A stretch of 40,112 bases of DNA, from positions 1-40,112 of the forward strand of contig NZ_MHXN01000012.1 of the NCBI RefSeq assembly GCF_001824475.1. Direction: 5' to 3'. A program made the translations under genes and the position numbers. Below the pieces are notes generated by a model. The model was not told the DNA's origin. It saw nothing but the letters and a program-made list of their open reading frames with translations, and searched no databases. Shown here one piece after another: positions 8,610 through 17,186 of the stretch. This DNA is from Phenylobacterium sp. RIFCSPHIGHO2_01_FULL_69_31. Lineage in GTDB: Bacteria; Pseudomonadota; Alphaproteobacteria; Caulobacterales; Caulobacteraceae. Each line of letters begins with the position of its first letter. Positions within the stretch are counted from its first letter, which is position 1.

Positions 8610-9926
8610 ATGATCGCGCGCGCTCGGCGACTGTTGCGAAGCCTTGCGGACGCCTTCTGGGTCTTGCCGGCGGCCATCGTCGTCATCCTTGCCGGGCTCG
8701 GCCTGTTGGTGGTCGAGATCCAGATCTGGGGCGCCCTGCCGGATTGGCTCCCGTCGGATTGGATTTATGGAGGCGGAGAGACCGGCGCGCGCACACTGCT
8801 AGGCGCCGTCGCGTCGTCGACGATCGGCGTCGCCGGGACCCTCTTCTCCATCACCATCGCCGCGCTCTCGCTGGCTTCAAGTCAGATGGGGCCCCGCCTG
8901 TTGCGGAACTTCGTCAGGGACCGCGGCAACCAGGTCACGCTCGGCGTTCTGCTCGGCACGTTCGCTTATGCCCTCATCGTCCTGCGGTCGGTCCGCGGGG
9001 GCGAGGAGAACCCCTTCGTGCCGTCGTTGGGCGTTACGCTCGGCCTCGCCCTGTCCGGCGCCTGCATCGCGTTGATGATCTATTTCGTCCATCACGTCGC
9101 GACCCGGATCAACGTCGATACCGTGATCGATCTGGTCCATGACGACATCCAGCGCGACATCGATCGTCTGACCTCGCCGGCGGGCGAGGCCGACGCGACC
9201 CCGCCGATCGACCTCGACTGGCGTGGCGCCGGCGAGGTCAGATTCGAGGCCTCAGGATACTTGCAGCAGATCGACGCCGCCGGGCTCGCCGAATGGGCGG
9301 CCGAACATGGCACGACGATCCGCCTCCTTATCCGACCCGGGCAGTTCGTTTACCCCGGCGCGGCGATCGCCCTGGTTTGCCCGCCGGTGGAGGGCGCCCG
9401 CAAGGCGCTGCACGACGGCACGGCCTTGAGCGCGCAGGGAGGCAGCCCCGGCGACCTGACCTACCCGGTCCTGCAACTCGTGGAGGTCGCGGTTCGCGCG
9501 CTCTCGCCCGGCATCAACGACCCCCGCACGGCGATCAGCGTCCTCGACCGTCTGGGCGGCGCCCTGGCTGGGATCGCCTCGCGCGAGCTCCGCAGCGGCG
9601 TGATCCAACACGAGGGCGAGCCGAGGCTGCTGATCCCGGCTCTAACCTACGGCGATGTGCTCCAGGCGATGTTCCCGATGATCCGCCAGGCCGCCGGGCG
9701 CACGCCCGCGGTGCTGCTGCATCTCATGGCGGTGCTGAACGCGGTGGCCGGCGTCGAACGGCGGGACGAGCGGCTCTCCGCCCTGCGCCGCACGGCCGAG
9801 GAGGTCGTCGAGGAGGCGCGCGTCGGGTTCGTCAACCGGTTCGACCTGGAGGCGCTAGACGCGGCCCACAGGGCGTTTCTGGCGACCATCGCCAGCCGTT
9901 CGAGCGCGACGGTTGTCGAATGCTAG
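8610..9926 (+). CDS. DUF2254 family predicted membrane protein
   Basis: A 438-residue protein with four membrane segments in the first 165 residues (about 18-40, 63-90, 109-128, 137-162). The family-typical sequence SSQMGPRLLRNFVRD lies after the second segment. The remainder is a soluble domain with a conserved SPGINDPRTA stretch and ends in a helical region. This matches DUF2254, a family with no established function; it may be a channel or transporter, but that is a guess. A GGGGAG ribosome-binding site precedes the ATG. The gene stands between the true end of korB and a degenerate second copy of that end, which argues that it was inserted here. Its third-position GC looks slightly lower than that of korB. 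Confidence 0.88.
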   Translation: MIARARRLLRSLADAFWVLPAAIVVILAGLGLLVVEIQIWGALPDWLPSDWIYGGGETGARTLLGAVASSTIGVAGTLFSITIAALSLASSQMGPRLLRNFVRDRGNQVTLGVLLGTFAYALIVLRSVRGGEENPFVPSLGVTLGLALSGACIALMIYFVHHVATRINVDTVIDLVHDDIQRDIDRLTSPAGEADATPPIDLDWRGAGEVRFEASGYLQQIDAAGLAEWAAEHGTTIRLLIRPGQFVYPGAAIALVCPPVEGARKALHDGTALSAQGGSPGDLTYPVLQLVEVAVRALSPGINDPRTAISVLDRLGGALAGIASRELRSGVIQHEGEPRLLIPALTYGDVLQAMFPMIRQAAGRTPAVLLHLMAVLNAVAGVERRDERLSALRRTAEEVVEEARVGFVNRFDLEALDAAHRAFLATIASRSSATVVEC

Positions 9927-9932
9927 GGGGCC

Positions 9933-10013
9933 GCGCCTCTCAACCCGCGCTTCGAAGCCAAACCCTCGCCCGGCGAGGCCGCCCTCGACCGCATCAACGC
10001 TTCGCGACGTTAG
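9933..10013 (+). pseudogene. Relic of the korB 3' end (about 26 codons)
   Basis: Read in frame from 9933 to a TAG at 10011-10013, this segment translates to a peptide aligning without gaps to the C-terminus of KorB: PGEAALDRINASRR here against PGQAALDRINASLR in KorB. Over the last 24 codons 17 residues agree, with several synonymous changes. There is no start codon and no upstream half. It begins seven bases after the DUF2254 stop codon and overlaps the 3' end of the opposing membrane protein gene. It is a remnant of korB separated from the gene by the DUF2254 segment. Confidence 0.75.
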
Positions 10014-10740
10014 GCCGCCCCAACCAGATCGCCAGGATGGCGAGCGCGGCGGCGCCCGCCAGGGCCGCCCCGGCGGGCAGGGGCTTGGCCTCGTGCTCGG
10101 CGACCCACACCGCGATCAGGCCCCAGACGATCGGCACGGCATAGGCCAGGAGCCGCAGGCGCAACAGCACCGCCGCGCCCACCGCCGTCACCACGGCCAC
10201 CCCGACCACGCCCACCACCTCGCTCCCGGGCGGAACCAGCCGGAAGGCGGTGAGGACGGTCACGATGTTGATCGCCGAGGCGATGGTCAGCCAGCCCGCG
10301 AGTAGGCCCAGCGGCCAGTAGACGAACAGGTGATCGCGCACGTTCGACTCATAGGCGGGCAGGGCTCGCATCAGGGCGAAGATCGCCGCCGCCGCCGAGG
10401 TCACGATGATGACCACGCTCGCCCACTGCCAGTTGGCCCCAGCCGCCAGCAGCCAGACGCCGCAGCCGGCGATGGCCACGATCGCCGGCGCCGCCGTCGC
10501 CGCCACCGCCGCATCGTCCCGGTTCCGGGGCAGCGCCTGCCACACCGCATAGGCCAAGAACCCCGCATAGATCACCGACCAGATGGAGAAGGCGTAGCCG
10601 GCGGCCCGCAGCGTCTCGTTGCCGTCGTCCGCGAACTCCGAGGCCGACAGGCCCAGGTCCAGCAGCGCCTGTGCGGCCGGAACGCCGATGGCGAAGGCCA
10701 CGGCCAGGGGGATCAGCACGCGCCGGGCGGCAGGGTTCAC
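9994..10740 (-). CDS. Multi-pass membrane protein, TspO/MBR-like
   Basis: A 248-residue, almost wholly hydrophobic protein with about seven predicted membrane segments. Aromatic stretches such as FSIWSVIYAGFLAY and WPLGLLAGWLTIASAIN resemble the tryptophan-rich sensory protein (TspO/MBR) superfamily, although it is longer than the usual 160 residues. TspO proteins bind porphyrins or related ligands; whether this one does is unknown. The start codon overlaps the stop of the upstream lipoprotein gene (ATGA at 10737-10740), so the two are co-transcribed. The 3' end runs across the korB relic on the other strand, which fits an older convergent overlap of this gene with korB. Confidence 0.78.
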   Translation of the reverse strand: MNPAARRVLIPLAVAFAIGVPAAQALLDLGLSASEFADDGNETLRAAGYAFSIWSVIYAGFLAYAVWQALPRNRDDAAVAATAAPAIVAIAGCGVWLLAAGANWQWASVVIIVTSAAAAIFALMRALPAYESNVRDHLFVYWPLGLLAGWLTIASAINIVTVLTAFRLVPPGSEVVGVVGVAVVTAVGAAVLLRLRLLAYAVPIVWGLIAVWVAEHEAKPLPAGAALAGAAALAILAIWLGRPNVAKR

Positions 10741-11537
10741 CGTTTCTCAGCCTTGTCTTTGTCGTCGTCTTTGTCGTCGGGCGCGGCCTTGGCGCCGCTC
10801 AGGGCGGGAACATAGAGCCCGCTCGCCATCCCCGCCAGGAACCCCTCGGGGCGGAAGCGCGGGCCGTACTGGGCGCAGGGGTCCGGGTCCTCGATCTTCC
10901 GCGACTTGTGGTCCTCGGGCGTCATCACCGCGCCCACAGTGTCGCCGAACGGCTCGGCGAACTGCAGGGCGTCCCCGAGGCGGCTCAGCGAGGGATCGTC
11001 GGTGCCGATGGGGGTGGCGTTACGGTTCCAGACCACGGCGGCGACCTGCTTGCCGTCCCGCGCGATCATCTCGGCCTCGGCGCCCAGCCCGCCCACCGTG
11101 CCCGGCACGCGCAGGCCGATCGGCCCGGGGATGAAGAAGCCGCTGGCCGCCGACAGGGCCGAGGCCGCGCGCCCGGTGGGCGCCACCCTCGTCACGATCG
11201 CCCGCACCTCGGCGTCCGCCGTCTCGCCGGGCGGGGCGAGGGCAAAGCGCTCGGTCAGCTCGAAACAGAGCTGGGCGTCCACTTCCCGCAGCAGGACGTC
11301 ACGCTCCTGGGGCGTCAGCCAGGCCGTCGTCTTGCCCTCCGCCAGCCGCGCCGGCTGGATCGAAACCCGGCCGACTTCCGCCAGCCGGTCCTTGTCGCTC
11401 CGCCGCACGACGCTGGTCCGCACCGTGCCGTCCTTGGCCTCCAGGCCTTCATAGCTGGACAGCTGCCCGGAATACCGCCCGGGCGTGGCGCATGCGGACA
11501 GGGCGGCCGGCAACAGGAACACCAACGCGAGTTTCAA
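10737..11537 (-). CDS. Lipoprotein of the DUF3313 type
   Basis: A 266-residue predicted lipoprotein. With the TTG at 11535-11537 as start, the product begins with a short signal peptide (MKLALVFLLPAALSAC) ending in lipobox LSAC, so C16 would be lipidated. The frame is open further upstream, but this TTG has a GGGGAG ribosome-binding site seven bases away and gives a proper signal peptide. The mature part starts with YSGQLSSYEGLE, like DUF3313 outer-membrane lipoproteins, and contains a glycine-rich GFFIPGPIGLRVPGTVGG segment that may contact the membrane. The tail is highly charged (DDKDDDKDKAEKR). It is translationally coupled to the TspO-like gene. Function unknown. Confidence 0.8.
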   Translation of the reverse strand: MKLALVFLLPAALSACATPGRYSGQLSSYEGLEAKDGTVRTSVVRRSDKDRLAEVGRVSIQPARLAEGKTTAWLTPQERDVLLREVDAQLCFELTERFALAPPGETADAEVRAIVTRVAPTGRAASALSAASGFFIPGPIGLRVPGTVGGLGAEAEMIARDGKQVAAVVWNRNATPIGTDDPSLSRLGDALQFAEPFGDTVGAVMTPEDHKSRKIEDPDPCAQYGPRFRPEGFLAGMASGLYVPALSGAKAAPDDKDDDKDKAEKR

Positions 11538-11732
11538 AGGCAGACTCCCCGGACAGACTGTCCGAACGCACGCTGCGCCGCGCAGGTTGCAGGCGTGTGG
11601 CAGAGGGAGGTCGTGGCGGGTGGCGCGAGGTCTGCAGTTCGGCAACACCTGATCTCCGGATGCGGCGTGCGACGCACGAACCCGAAGCCTGCCAAGCCAT
11701 TATACCGACCCGCGAGCAAGGTGCGGTGAGAC

Positions 11733-12575
11733 ATGGACAGACTGGTGATCGGCGACGTGGAGATCGCCGTTGAATCCTTCGGCGCCCCCGACGCGCCTCT
11801 CATCGTCCTGGCCATGGGGGCCACCTATTCGATGCTGGGCTGGCCGGCGCCGCTCTGCGAAGCGCTCGCCGCCCGCGGCTTTCGCGTCATCCGCTACGAC
11901 CACCGCGACACCGGTCTCTCCACCACCGTCGCCCCTGGCGCTGCGACCTACACCGTCGAGGACCTGGCCGCGGACCTCGTTGGCCTCATCGCAGCCCAGG
12001 GCGCTGGCCGCGCCCATGTGGTCGGCATGTCGCTGGGCGGCTACATCGGTCAGGTCGCCGCGCTGTCGGCCCCCGAGCGCATCGCCTCGCTCACCCTCAT
12101 CGGCGCCGAGCCGCTCGGCTGGGACGGCCCGCCGCTGCCGCACATCGCCCCGGTGTTCCTCGAACACTTCGAGACCCTCGCCGACCTCGACTGGTCCGAC
12201 CGGGAAGCCGCGATCGCCTTCCTCACCGGGGTCGCCCGCCTTTGCGCCGGGTCGGCCATCCCCTTCGACGCGGCCGCCGCCCGCGCCGAGGCCGCCGCCG
12301 TCCTGACGCGGACGTCCAGCCCTCTCAGCGCCTTCAACCATGCCACGGTGGCGACCCAGGGCGACTGGACCGCCGCCTTCCGCCGCATCGCCCAGCCGGT
12401 CCTCGTGCTCCACGGCGAAGAAGACCCGATCCTGCCGCTCGCCAACGGCCAGGCCCTCGCCGCGGGCATCCCGGGAGCCGACCTTCGGATCCTGCCGGGC
12501 GTCGGCCACGAACTGCCGGCCGTCCTGATCCCCACCATCGCCGACGCAATCGCCGGCCTTGCCGCCCGCGCCTGA
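11733..12575 (+). CDS. Alpha/beta hydrolase
   Basis: A 280-residue alpha/beta hydrolase. The nucleophile elbow is GMSLGG with S100. The acid is probably the aspartate of HGEEDP (about residue 231) and the histidine that of LPGVGHELP (about 259), so the triad is complete. YDHRDTGLST (about 55-64) follows the oxyanion-hole strand, a pattern common in methylesterase/lactone-hydrolase-like members. There is no signal peptide, so it acts in the cytoplasm. The substrate cannot be inferred. It is divergent from the lipoprotein gene, with about 195 bases between them that should hold both promoters. Confidence 0.9.
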   Translation: MDRLVIGDVEIAVESFGAPDAPLIVLAMGATYSMLGWPAPLCEALAARGFRVIRYDHRDTGLSTTVAPGAATYTVEDLAADLVGLIAAQGAGRAHVVGMSLGGYIGQVAALSAPERIASLTLIGAEPLGWDGPPLPHIAPVFLEHFETLADLDWSDREAAIAFLTGVARLCAGSAIPFDAAAARAEAAAVLTRTSSPLSAFNHATVATQGDWTAAFRRIAQPVLVLHGEEDPILPLANGQALAAGIPGADLRILPGVGHELPAVLIPTIADAIAGLAARA

Positions 12576-12594
12576 CGGCGTCCCGGGTCCGGCG

Positions 12595-13809
12595 TCAGCC
12601 CACCAGGATCCAGCCCGACGTCAGCGAGCTGGCCTGGACCCCGACCAGGATCATCTCGCCCCCGCCCGTCATGCTGATCACTGTGTCGGCGCCGACCTGG
12701 CTCACCGTGTACTGCGTGCCGGGGTCCAGCAGCACCCGGTCCCCCTCGGCGCGATTGAAGTCCAGGACCCGGTCGATCCCGGCGTCTCCGAACGAGTGGA
12801 AAAGGTCGGCGCCTTCGCCCCCGCTGACCGTGTCGGCGCCCTTGTCCCCCGAAACATAGTCGGCGCCGGCGCCGCCGCGGATGATGTCGTTGTCCTGGCC
12901 GCCGCGAACGGTGTCGGCGCCGGCGCCGCCCTCGCAGGTGTCCGCGCCGATATTGCCCAGGACCAGGTCGTTGCCGTCGTCACCGAAGAGGGCGTCCTCG
13001 CCCTTTCCGCCAACCACCCAATCGTGGTCGAGCCCCCCATAGACGGTGTCGTTGCCCGTGTTGCCGTGGACATCGTCGAAGGCCGTGCCGCCACGGATCT
13101 GGTCGTTGCCGTCGCCGCCGCGGATGTAGTCCTCGCCGCCGCCGCCATCGATGGTCTCGTTGCCGGCCCCGCCGATCAATGTGTCCGGGCCAGCGGTCGG
13201 CGCGAGGACCGGCCCGGGCTGGACAGGACCGGTCGGCGCCCCCGGGTTCGCTTCGCCATACGGCTGTATCCAGCCGGGGCCCCAGAGCACGTTGCGGGGA
13301 TCGACGCCGGTCGGACCGGCCTGATCGACGCTGACCTCGATCGCCACGCGGCCACTCAGGAATCCGCCCATGATGTTCGGCGTCGCCTGACCTTCGATGA
13401 CCAGGAAGAAGGCGCCACGGCCCGAGAGCGTGCTGTGCGGATCCCGCGTCGCCGCCGTGACGGGAAAGTCGAACTCCTGGATCCTGTCCGGGTCCAGGGC
13501 CCCGATGTAGGGGTCGTCGACAGAGCGGCTGCCATGGATGGTGGTGATCAGGAACTGGCCCGGCTCGACCTCCCGATAGAGCGACGCCGAGAGCCAGGCC
13601 TCCTCGACCAGGCCGGTCAGCCCGGTATCGGTCTGGTCGGGCAGCAGGCGAACCTGGATGGTTTGAGCCCCCTGCGGAATGTCCAGCTTCACGAAGGTGA
13701 CGCCCATCTGGGTGGGCAGGGTCACCTGGCCGATCGCCCGGCCGCCGGCGGCGGGATTGAACGAGATCGTGGTGGCGGGGCCAGAGGCCGGCACGTTCAG
13801 GGTGGGCAT
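12595..13809 (-). CDS. RTX-type calcium-binding protein, likely type I secreted
   Basis: A 404-residue protein without an N-terminal signal peptide. The first 200 residues form a beta-rich domain of unknown role. After a proline/glycine linker (about 195-207) come tandem nonapeptides of the GGxGxDxx type (GGAGNETIDGGGGEDYIRGG and on, about 213-345), the calcium-binding beta-roll of RTX proteins. The C-terminal 50 residues (FNRAEGDRVLLDP and on) match the cap found behind such rolls, which carries the type I secretion signal. No ABC transporter or adaptor is in the window, so export must use machinery encoded elsewhere. Some repeats deviate from consensus (ADTCEGG contains an unusual cysteine). 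Confidence 0.88.
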   Translation of the reverse strand: MPTLNVPASGPATTISFNPAAGGRAIGQVTLPTQMGVTFVKLDIPQGAQTIQVRLLPDQTDTGLTGLVEEAWLSASLYREVEPGQFLITTIHGSRSVDDPYIGALDPDRIQEFDFPVTAATRDPHSTLSGRGAFFLVIEGQATPNIMGGFLSGRVAIEVSVDQAGPTGVDPRNVLWGPGWIQPYGEANPGAPTGPVQPGPVLAPTAGPDTLIGGAGNETIDGGGGEDYIRGGDGNDQIRGGTAFDDVHGNTGNDTVYGGLDHDWVVGGKGEDALFGDDGNDLVLGNIGADTCEGGAGADTVRGGQDNDIIRGGAGADYVSGDKGADTVSGGEGADLFHSFGDAGIDRVLDFNRAEGDRVLLDPGTQYTVSQVGADTVISMTGGGEMILVGVQASSLTSGWILVG

Positions 13810-13812
13810 GAA

Positions 13813-13840
13813 GGGCGACCTTTACTGGGACACGTCGCCC
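13813..13840 (-). promoter_or_regulatory. Inverted repeat around the ribosome-binding site of the RTX gene
   Basis: GGGCGAC (13813-13819) and GTCGCCC (13834-13840) form a perfect 7-bp inverted repeat. The loop on the minus strand contains AAAGG, the probable ribosome-binding site. A regulatory role is a guess. Confidence 0.25.
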
Positions 13841-14067
13841 CCGCCCTTGCAGGGGGAATGCCACTCGGCGGGCGAGGCGCAAGGGCGAGTCGCCGCGCCT
13901 TTTGGGCCTCGACGTTCATGCCCCGGTCGCCCGCCTTGCTTGGAGACCCAGGCTAGAAGGACCGGCCCCCGACGGCCATTAGGCCGAATGGGCTACAACG
14001 GCCGCTGCGCCCGACGCTCGCTGCGCGATGGAGGCTGCAGCCGTGTGATACGCGCGGGGCAGGGCGG

Positions 14068-14523
14068 CTAGGGCGCCTTCGACGGCCGCCGGCGCCGCGG
14101 GACCCGCACCGTCGCTTCGCCATCCATGATCAGTTCGCCCTCGACGAAGGCGTCGCAGCGCAGGACGACCCGCGCGGCCGCCTCATCGATGCTCGCGACC
14201 GTCACCCGCGCCGAGACGACGTCGCCGATGCGGACCGGCTTATGGAAGTTCAGCGTCTGGCCCAGGTAGATCGCCCCGGCCCCCGGCAGGATCGTGCCGA
14301 CCACCGCCGAGCCGAACGACGCCGACAACAGGCCATGCGCGATCCGGCCCCGATAGGCCGTCTTCGACGCGAACGCCTCGTCCATGTGCAGCGGATTGAA
14401 ATCGTCCGACGCCTCCGCGAACCGCCGGATTCGCTCCTCGGTCACGGTCACAAGCTTCTCGGCCGTCATCCCGACGGAGAGCTCCTCCAGGATGTAGCCG
14501 CCGGACGGATGAGGTTCAGTCAT
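14068..14523 (-). CDS. MaoC-like (R)-specific enoyl-CoA hydratase
   Basis: A 151-residue hot-dog fold protein. The hydratase-2 motif is DFNPLHMDEAFA, with catalytic D41 and H46, followed by RIAHGLLSAS. It should hydrate trans-2-enoyl-CoA to (R)-3-hydroxyacyl-CoA, as PhaJ does, feeding polyhydroxyalkanoate synthesis or linking to beta-oxidation. No PHA genes are nearby, so the pathway is open. The length is normal for a single-domain member. The last residues (RRRRPSKAP) are basic. It marks the left edge of the lower-GC island. Confidence 0.9.
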   Translation of the reverse strand: MTEPHPSGGYILEELSVGMTAEKLVTVTEERIRRFAEASDDFNPLHMDEAFASKTAYRGRIAHGLLSASFGSAVVGTILPGAGAIYLGQTLNFHKPVRIGDVVSARVTVASIDEAAARVVLRCDAFVEGELIMDGEATVRVPRRRRPSKAP

Positions 14524-14745
14524 GTGGTGGGGATTAAAGGCGGAGGCGGCGGGTCGCTAGCGGAAACGCGGGCTGAGCTGTGGCGGATGGCGATAGAGAG
14601 GCAGGGTGCAAGAGGCAGGCCTTGGCGTGCTAGCGCAGAAGGGAGCTTTGATAGAGGTGCGCGTGTCGATCCAAGTTGTTGACCTACCGACTACAATGAC
14701 ATCGGCTGACCTGTAGGACTCCACACCAACATCGTGTTCGCTGAG

Positions 14746-16473
14746 ATGAACCATCAGAGTTATCGCTCGGGCTATGCCGACAGCCACGCCCTAGTTGTGG
14801 GGATAGACGCATATCGCCACGTTGGGCCGCTTGCCCACGCGGCCAACGATGCTCAGGGTGTCGCAGACGCTCTCACAGCCAACGGCTTCCCGCCCGGTAA
14901 CGTTCAGCTACTTTTAGACGGTGCGGCGACCCGCGCCGCCATCATGACTGCTTTTATGAGGTTTGCTGGCCCCGCCGCACTGGGACCGGACGATCGTCTA
15001 CTTGTCTTTTTTGCAGGGCATGGTCACACCTTAACCGGCAGGAGGGGTGAGACAGGTTTCTTGGTGCCAGCCGATGGCGCTATTGAAGATGCCTCGACCC
15101 TCATCCGCTGGGATGAGCTGACGCGCAACAGCGAACTCATGGGCGCGAAGCATGTCCTATTCCTCATGGACGCCTGCTACGGCGGCCTAGCGGTCAGTCG
15201 GAAATCCCTTCCGCCAGGGACAAGCCGCCTGCTAAATGACATGACGCGCCGCTATTCCCGCCAAGTCTTGGCATCGGGAAAACCAAATGAAGTCGTGGCG
15301 GATGGTGGTGGTGTGCGCCCCGGGCACTCCCTATTCACGGCCCATCTGTTGAATGGTCTCGACGGAGCCGCGGCGACGGCTGAGGGAGTTATCACTGCTC
15401 AGGGCCTTATGGCCTACGTGTACGACAAGGTGGGCAGCGACCCATTTTCAGGGCAGACGCCCCACTACGGTTCAATTGACGGCGACGGCGACTTCGTTTT
15501 CCAGCCGCAGCTTCTGACTGAGGCTGAGGGAGAGAAGGACCCATCACCCTTGATGATTCAAATTCCCACCCCGGATCGAGCGATATCGCTGTCTGCCGAG
15601 AGCGGGGCGGAAAAGCTCAAGCGGCTCCTTCCCGATCGTGCCAGTCGCATACTGTTGGAGGAGTTCGTCAACGAGCAGCTCCGTGTCACCATCGCCGCAC
15701 TCAACGATGAGCGGTTTTCCGCGCAGCCCGGAAATGGTGATCCAGAGTTCGAGCAGCGCTTGAAGGCTTACGAGCAGATCATACGGCCACTTCAAGACAC
15801 CGTTATCTTGCTGGCCAAGTGGGCGGAGCCGGAGCAGGTTCGTCTTCTGGAACATATCTTTGCGCGTCTAGCCGAGGCAGACCGCGCGAATTCAGGCGTC
15901 ATCCGCTGGATCGCACTCTCGTGGTACCCACTCTTCAATTTGATGTACGTTGGCGGTATTGCGGCGCTGTCGACTAGCCGCTTCGACACCTTGAAAGCGT
16001 GCCTGCTCACGCCTGTTACTGCGAGTTATCGTAGTCTCTCGGGCCGAAACCCGGTGATTCTGCCGGTAACGTATGCGCTGGTTGAAATCGGCGACGCCTT
16101 CAAGAAAATTCCTGGCTACGAGAGACGTTACACACCTCGAAGCGACTACCTTTTCAACAACCTCCAACCCATCCTTGAAGATCAACTTTTCCTGGGCCGG
16201 CGGTACGAGGAGCTGTTCAACGCTTTTGAAGTGATGCTTGCTCTCACCTTCGCCGACGTTCGTGCCCCGGGCGAGCGTGTCTGGGGACCGCCGGGACGCT
16301 TCGCCTGGGAGCGCAGCGGAGAAGCGTCGTACTCCGACATCGTCAGGGATCTTGCCGCCGATGGGACCGCTTGGGCTGCACTCAAATCCGGCTTCTTCGA
16401 GGGGAAGTTGGAACGCTTCCAAGAACTAAGCGAAGGCTATAAGGAGACCATCAGCAAGTCTGGGTGGTTGTAA
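14746..16473 (+). CDS. Caspase-like (peptidase C14 / metacaspase-type) protease with a large uncharacterised C-terminal region
   Basis: A 575-residue protein. Residues 14-250 form a caspase-fold domain: HALVVGIDAY at the first strand, LLVFFAGHGH with catalytic H92, and LFLMDACYGG with catalytic C144. Caspase-like bacterial proteases cleave substrates after a specific residue and often act in regulated cell death or phage defence. The C-terminal 320 residues are mostly helical (EKLKRLLPDRASRILLEEF onward) and I do not recognise them; they could sense a trigger or hold the partner. Base composition and codon use (frequent TTT, CTA, AAA) differ sharply from the neighbours, so the gene was probably acquired. 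The start is uncertain: ATG 14746 or GTG 14734, neither with a strong ribosome-binding site. It converges on the membrane protein gene with 20 bases between. Confidence 0.9.
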   Translation: MNHQSYRSGYADSHALVVGIDAYRHVGPLAHAANDAQGVADALTANGFPPGNVQLLLDGAATRAAIMTAFMRFAGPAALGPDDRLLVFFAGHGHTLTGRRGETGFLVPADGAIEDASTLIRWDELTRNSELMGAKHVLFLMDACYGGLAVSRKSLPPGTSRLLNDMTRRYSRQVLASGKPNEVVADGGGVRPGHSLFTAHLLNGLDGAAATAEGVITAQGLMAYVYDKVGSDPFSGQTPHYGSIDGDGDFVFQPQLLTEAEGEKDPSPLMIQIPTPDRAISLSAESGAEKLKRLLPDRASRILLEEFVNEQLRVTIAALNDERFSAQPGNGDPEFEQRLKAYEQIIRPLQDTVILLAKWAEPEQVRLLEHIFARLAEADRANSGVIRWIALSWYPLFNLMYVGGIAALSTSRFDTLKACLLTPVTASYRSLSGRNPVILPVTYALVEIGDAFKKIPGYERRYTPRSDYLFNNLQPILEDQLFLGRRYEELFNAFEVMLALTFADVRAPGERVWGPPGRFAWERSGEASYSDIVRDLAADGTAWAALKSGFFEGKLERFQELSEGYKETISKSGWL

Positions 16474-16493
16474 GCGTAATGTTGCCTCCAACA

Positions 16494-17042
16494 TTAGAGC
16501 TTCGCCAAAAAACTGCTGACCGCAGGCCAGAACTTCAGGGCAGCGGCGATCGCCACGAGGACGGCTGCGATGCATGCACAGCGTAGGCTGGCGTTTAGCG
16601 CTTCCGACCGCTTCAGATTCTCCTCGCAAATATGATCGATCGCGATCTGCTGCTGCTTCGCAGCCCAAGCGAGAGCGTCCTTAAGGTTGAACGTCTGAGC
16701 GTGGACAAGCGCGCCTTCCCACCACGCGGGAGCGAGACCGGGTGCCCTAAACTCATCTGATCGAACGCCGCGGAAGCTGATGATCCCGCCCCACACGAAG
16801 AACGCGATTGCGCCAGCGGCCAACCAGTCGGCCAAATTGCCCGCGGTAGAGATTACGCTGGCGGCGACAGCAGCGGCGGCGAACATGATGGTCGCCACCT
16901 GCGTTGCTCGCGCGTCTAGGGCGTGCGACGCGGTTTGCAGCGCCGTGATGTGGCGGACTCCCTCCTCAAACACGAATCGGGCGACGCTCTCGTCCAGCGT
17001 GTGAACGACCTCTTCAGCGACCTCAGCTTCTCGAGCGGACAT
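16494..17042 (-). CDS. Small multi-TM protein with coiled cytoplasmic part, effector-like
   Basis: A 182-residue protein with an amphipathic N-terminal helix (1-45), two adjacent membrane helices (about 51-69 and 74-90), a soluble loop and helix (95-150), and a last membrane helix (about 154-172). The lead-in LDARATQVATIMF resembles the D-x-(K/R)-A entry into the first membrane helix of small defence effectors such as SLATT or Pycsar TM proteins; this is a resemblance, not a proven relationship. The ATG at 17040-17042 has a GGGAGG ribosome-binding site seven bases upstream; the long frame extending further is low-complexity. It lies tail to tail with the caspase gene and shares its lower GC content, so the two may work as protease and membrane target. 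Confidence 0.75.
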   Translation of the reverse strand: MSAREAEVAEEVVHTLDESVARFVFEEGVRHITALQTASHALDARATQVATIMFAAAAVAASVISTAGNLADWLAAGAIAFFVWGGIISFRGVRSDEFRAPGLAPAWWEGALVHAQTFNLKDALAWAAKQQQIAIDHICEENLKRSEALNASLRCACIAAVLVAIAAALKFWPAVSSFLAKL

Positions 17043-17045
17043 GTC
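17036..17045. promoter_or_regulatory. GGACATGTCC palindrome spanning two opposed start codons
   Basis: A perfect 10-bp palindrome at 17037-17046 or one base either side contains the ATG of the minus-strand membrane protein (17040-17042) and the ATG of the plus-strand proline-rich gene (17041-17043). The two start codons overlap by two bases. Their mRNAs would be complementary around both initiation sites. Confidence 0.45.
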
Positions 17046-17181
17046 CAAGCCTCCCGCACCTCCGCCTCCGCCGCAACCCACCAGGCGAGATGCGCCTGGC
17101 TCGGACCGCGCGGGCCGCTCCGAGCCGACCCGTACGCCGAACCAGTCGCCTCGGCCTTCTACGCCGCCTCGGAAAGGGTGA
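17041..17181 (+). CDS. Proline-rich microprotein 1 (46 aa)
   Basis: A 46-residue frame beginning MSKPPAPPPPPQPTRRD and ending STPPRKG. It is rich in proline, arginine and serine, without hydrophobic segments. The case for coding is the neighbouring gene at 17187, whose first 17 residues match it at 14 positions, the remainder being K/R, A/T and D/E. Eleven of those 14 identical residues use different codons (serine TCC against AGC, arginine AGG against CGT), as expected for conservation at the protein level. The upstream frame is closed by a TGA at 17002-17004, and this ATG is the first start; its ribosome-binding site is weak. It overlaps the membrane protein start on the other strand. Function unknown; proline-rich peptides often bind partner proteins. 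Confidence 0.6.
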   Translation: MSKPPAPPPPPQPTRRDAPGSDRAGRSEPTRTPNQSPRPSTPPRKG

Positions 17182-17186
17182 GGGAG

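Noticed and set aside
14670..14700. TTGACC and TACAAT as promoter of the caspase gene
   Set aside because: The spacing is only seven bases, and no partner hexamer lies at 16-18 bases for either.
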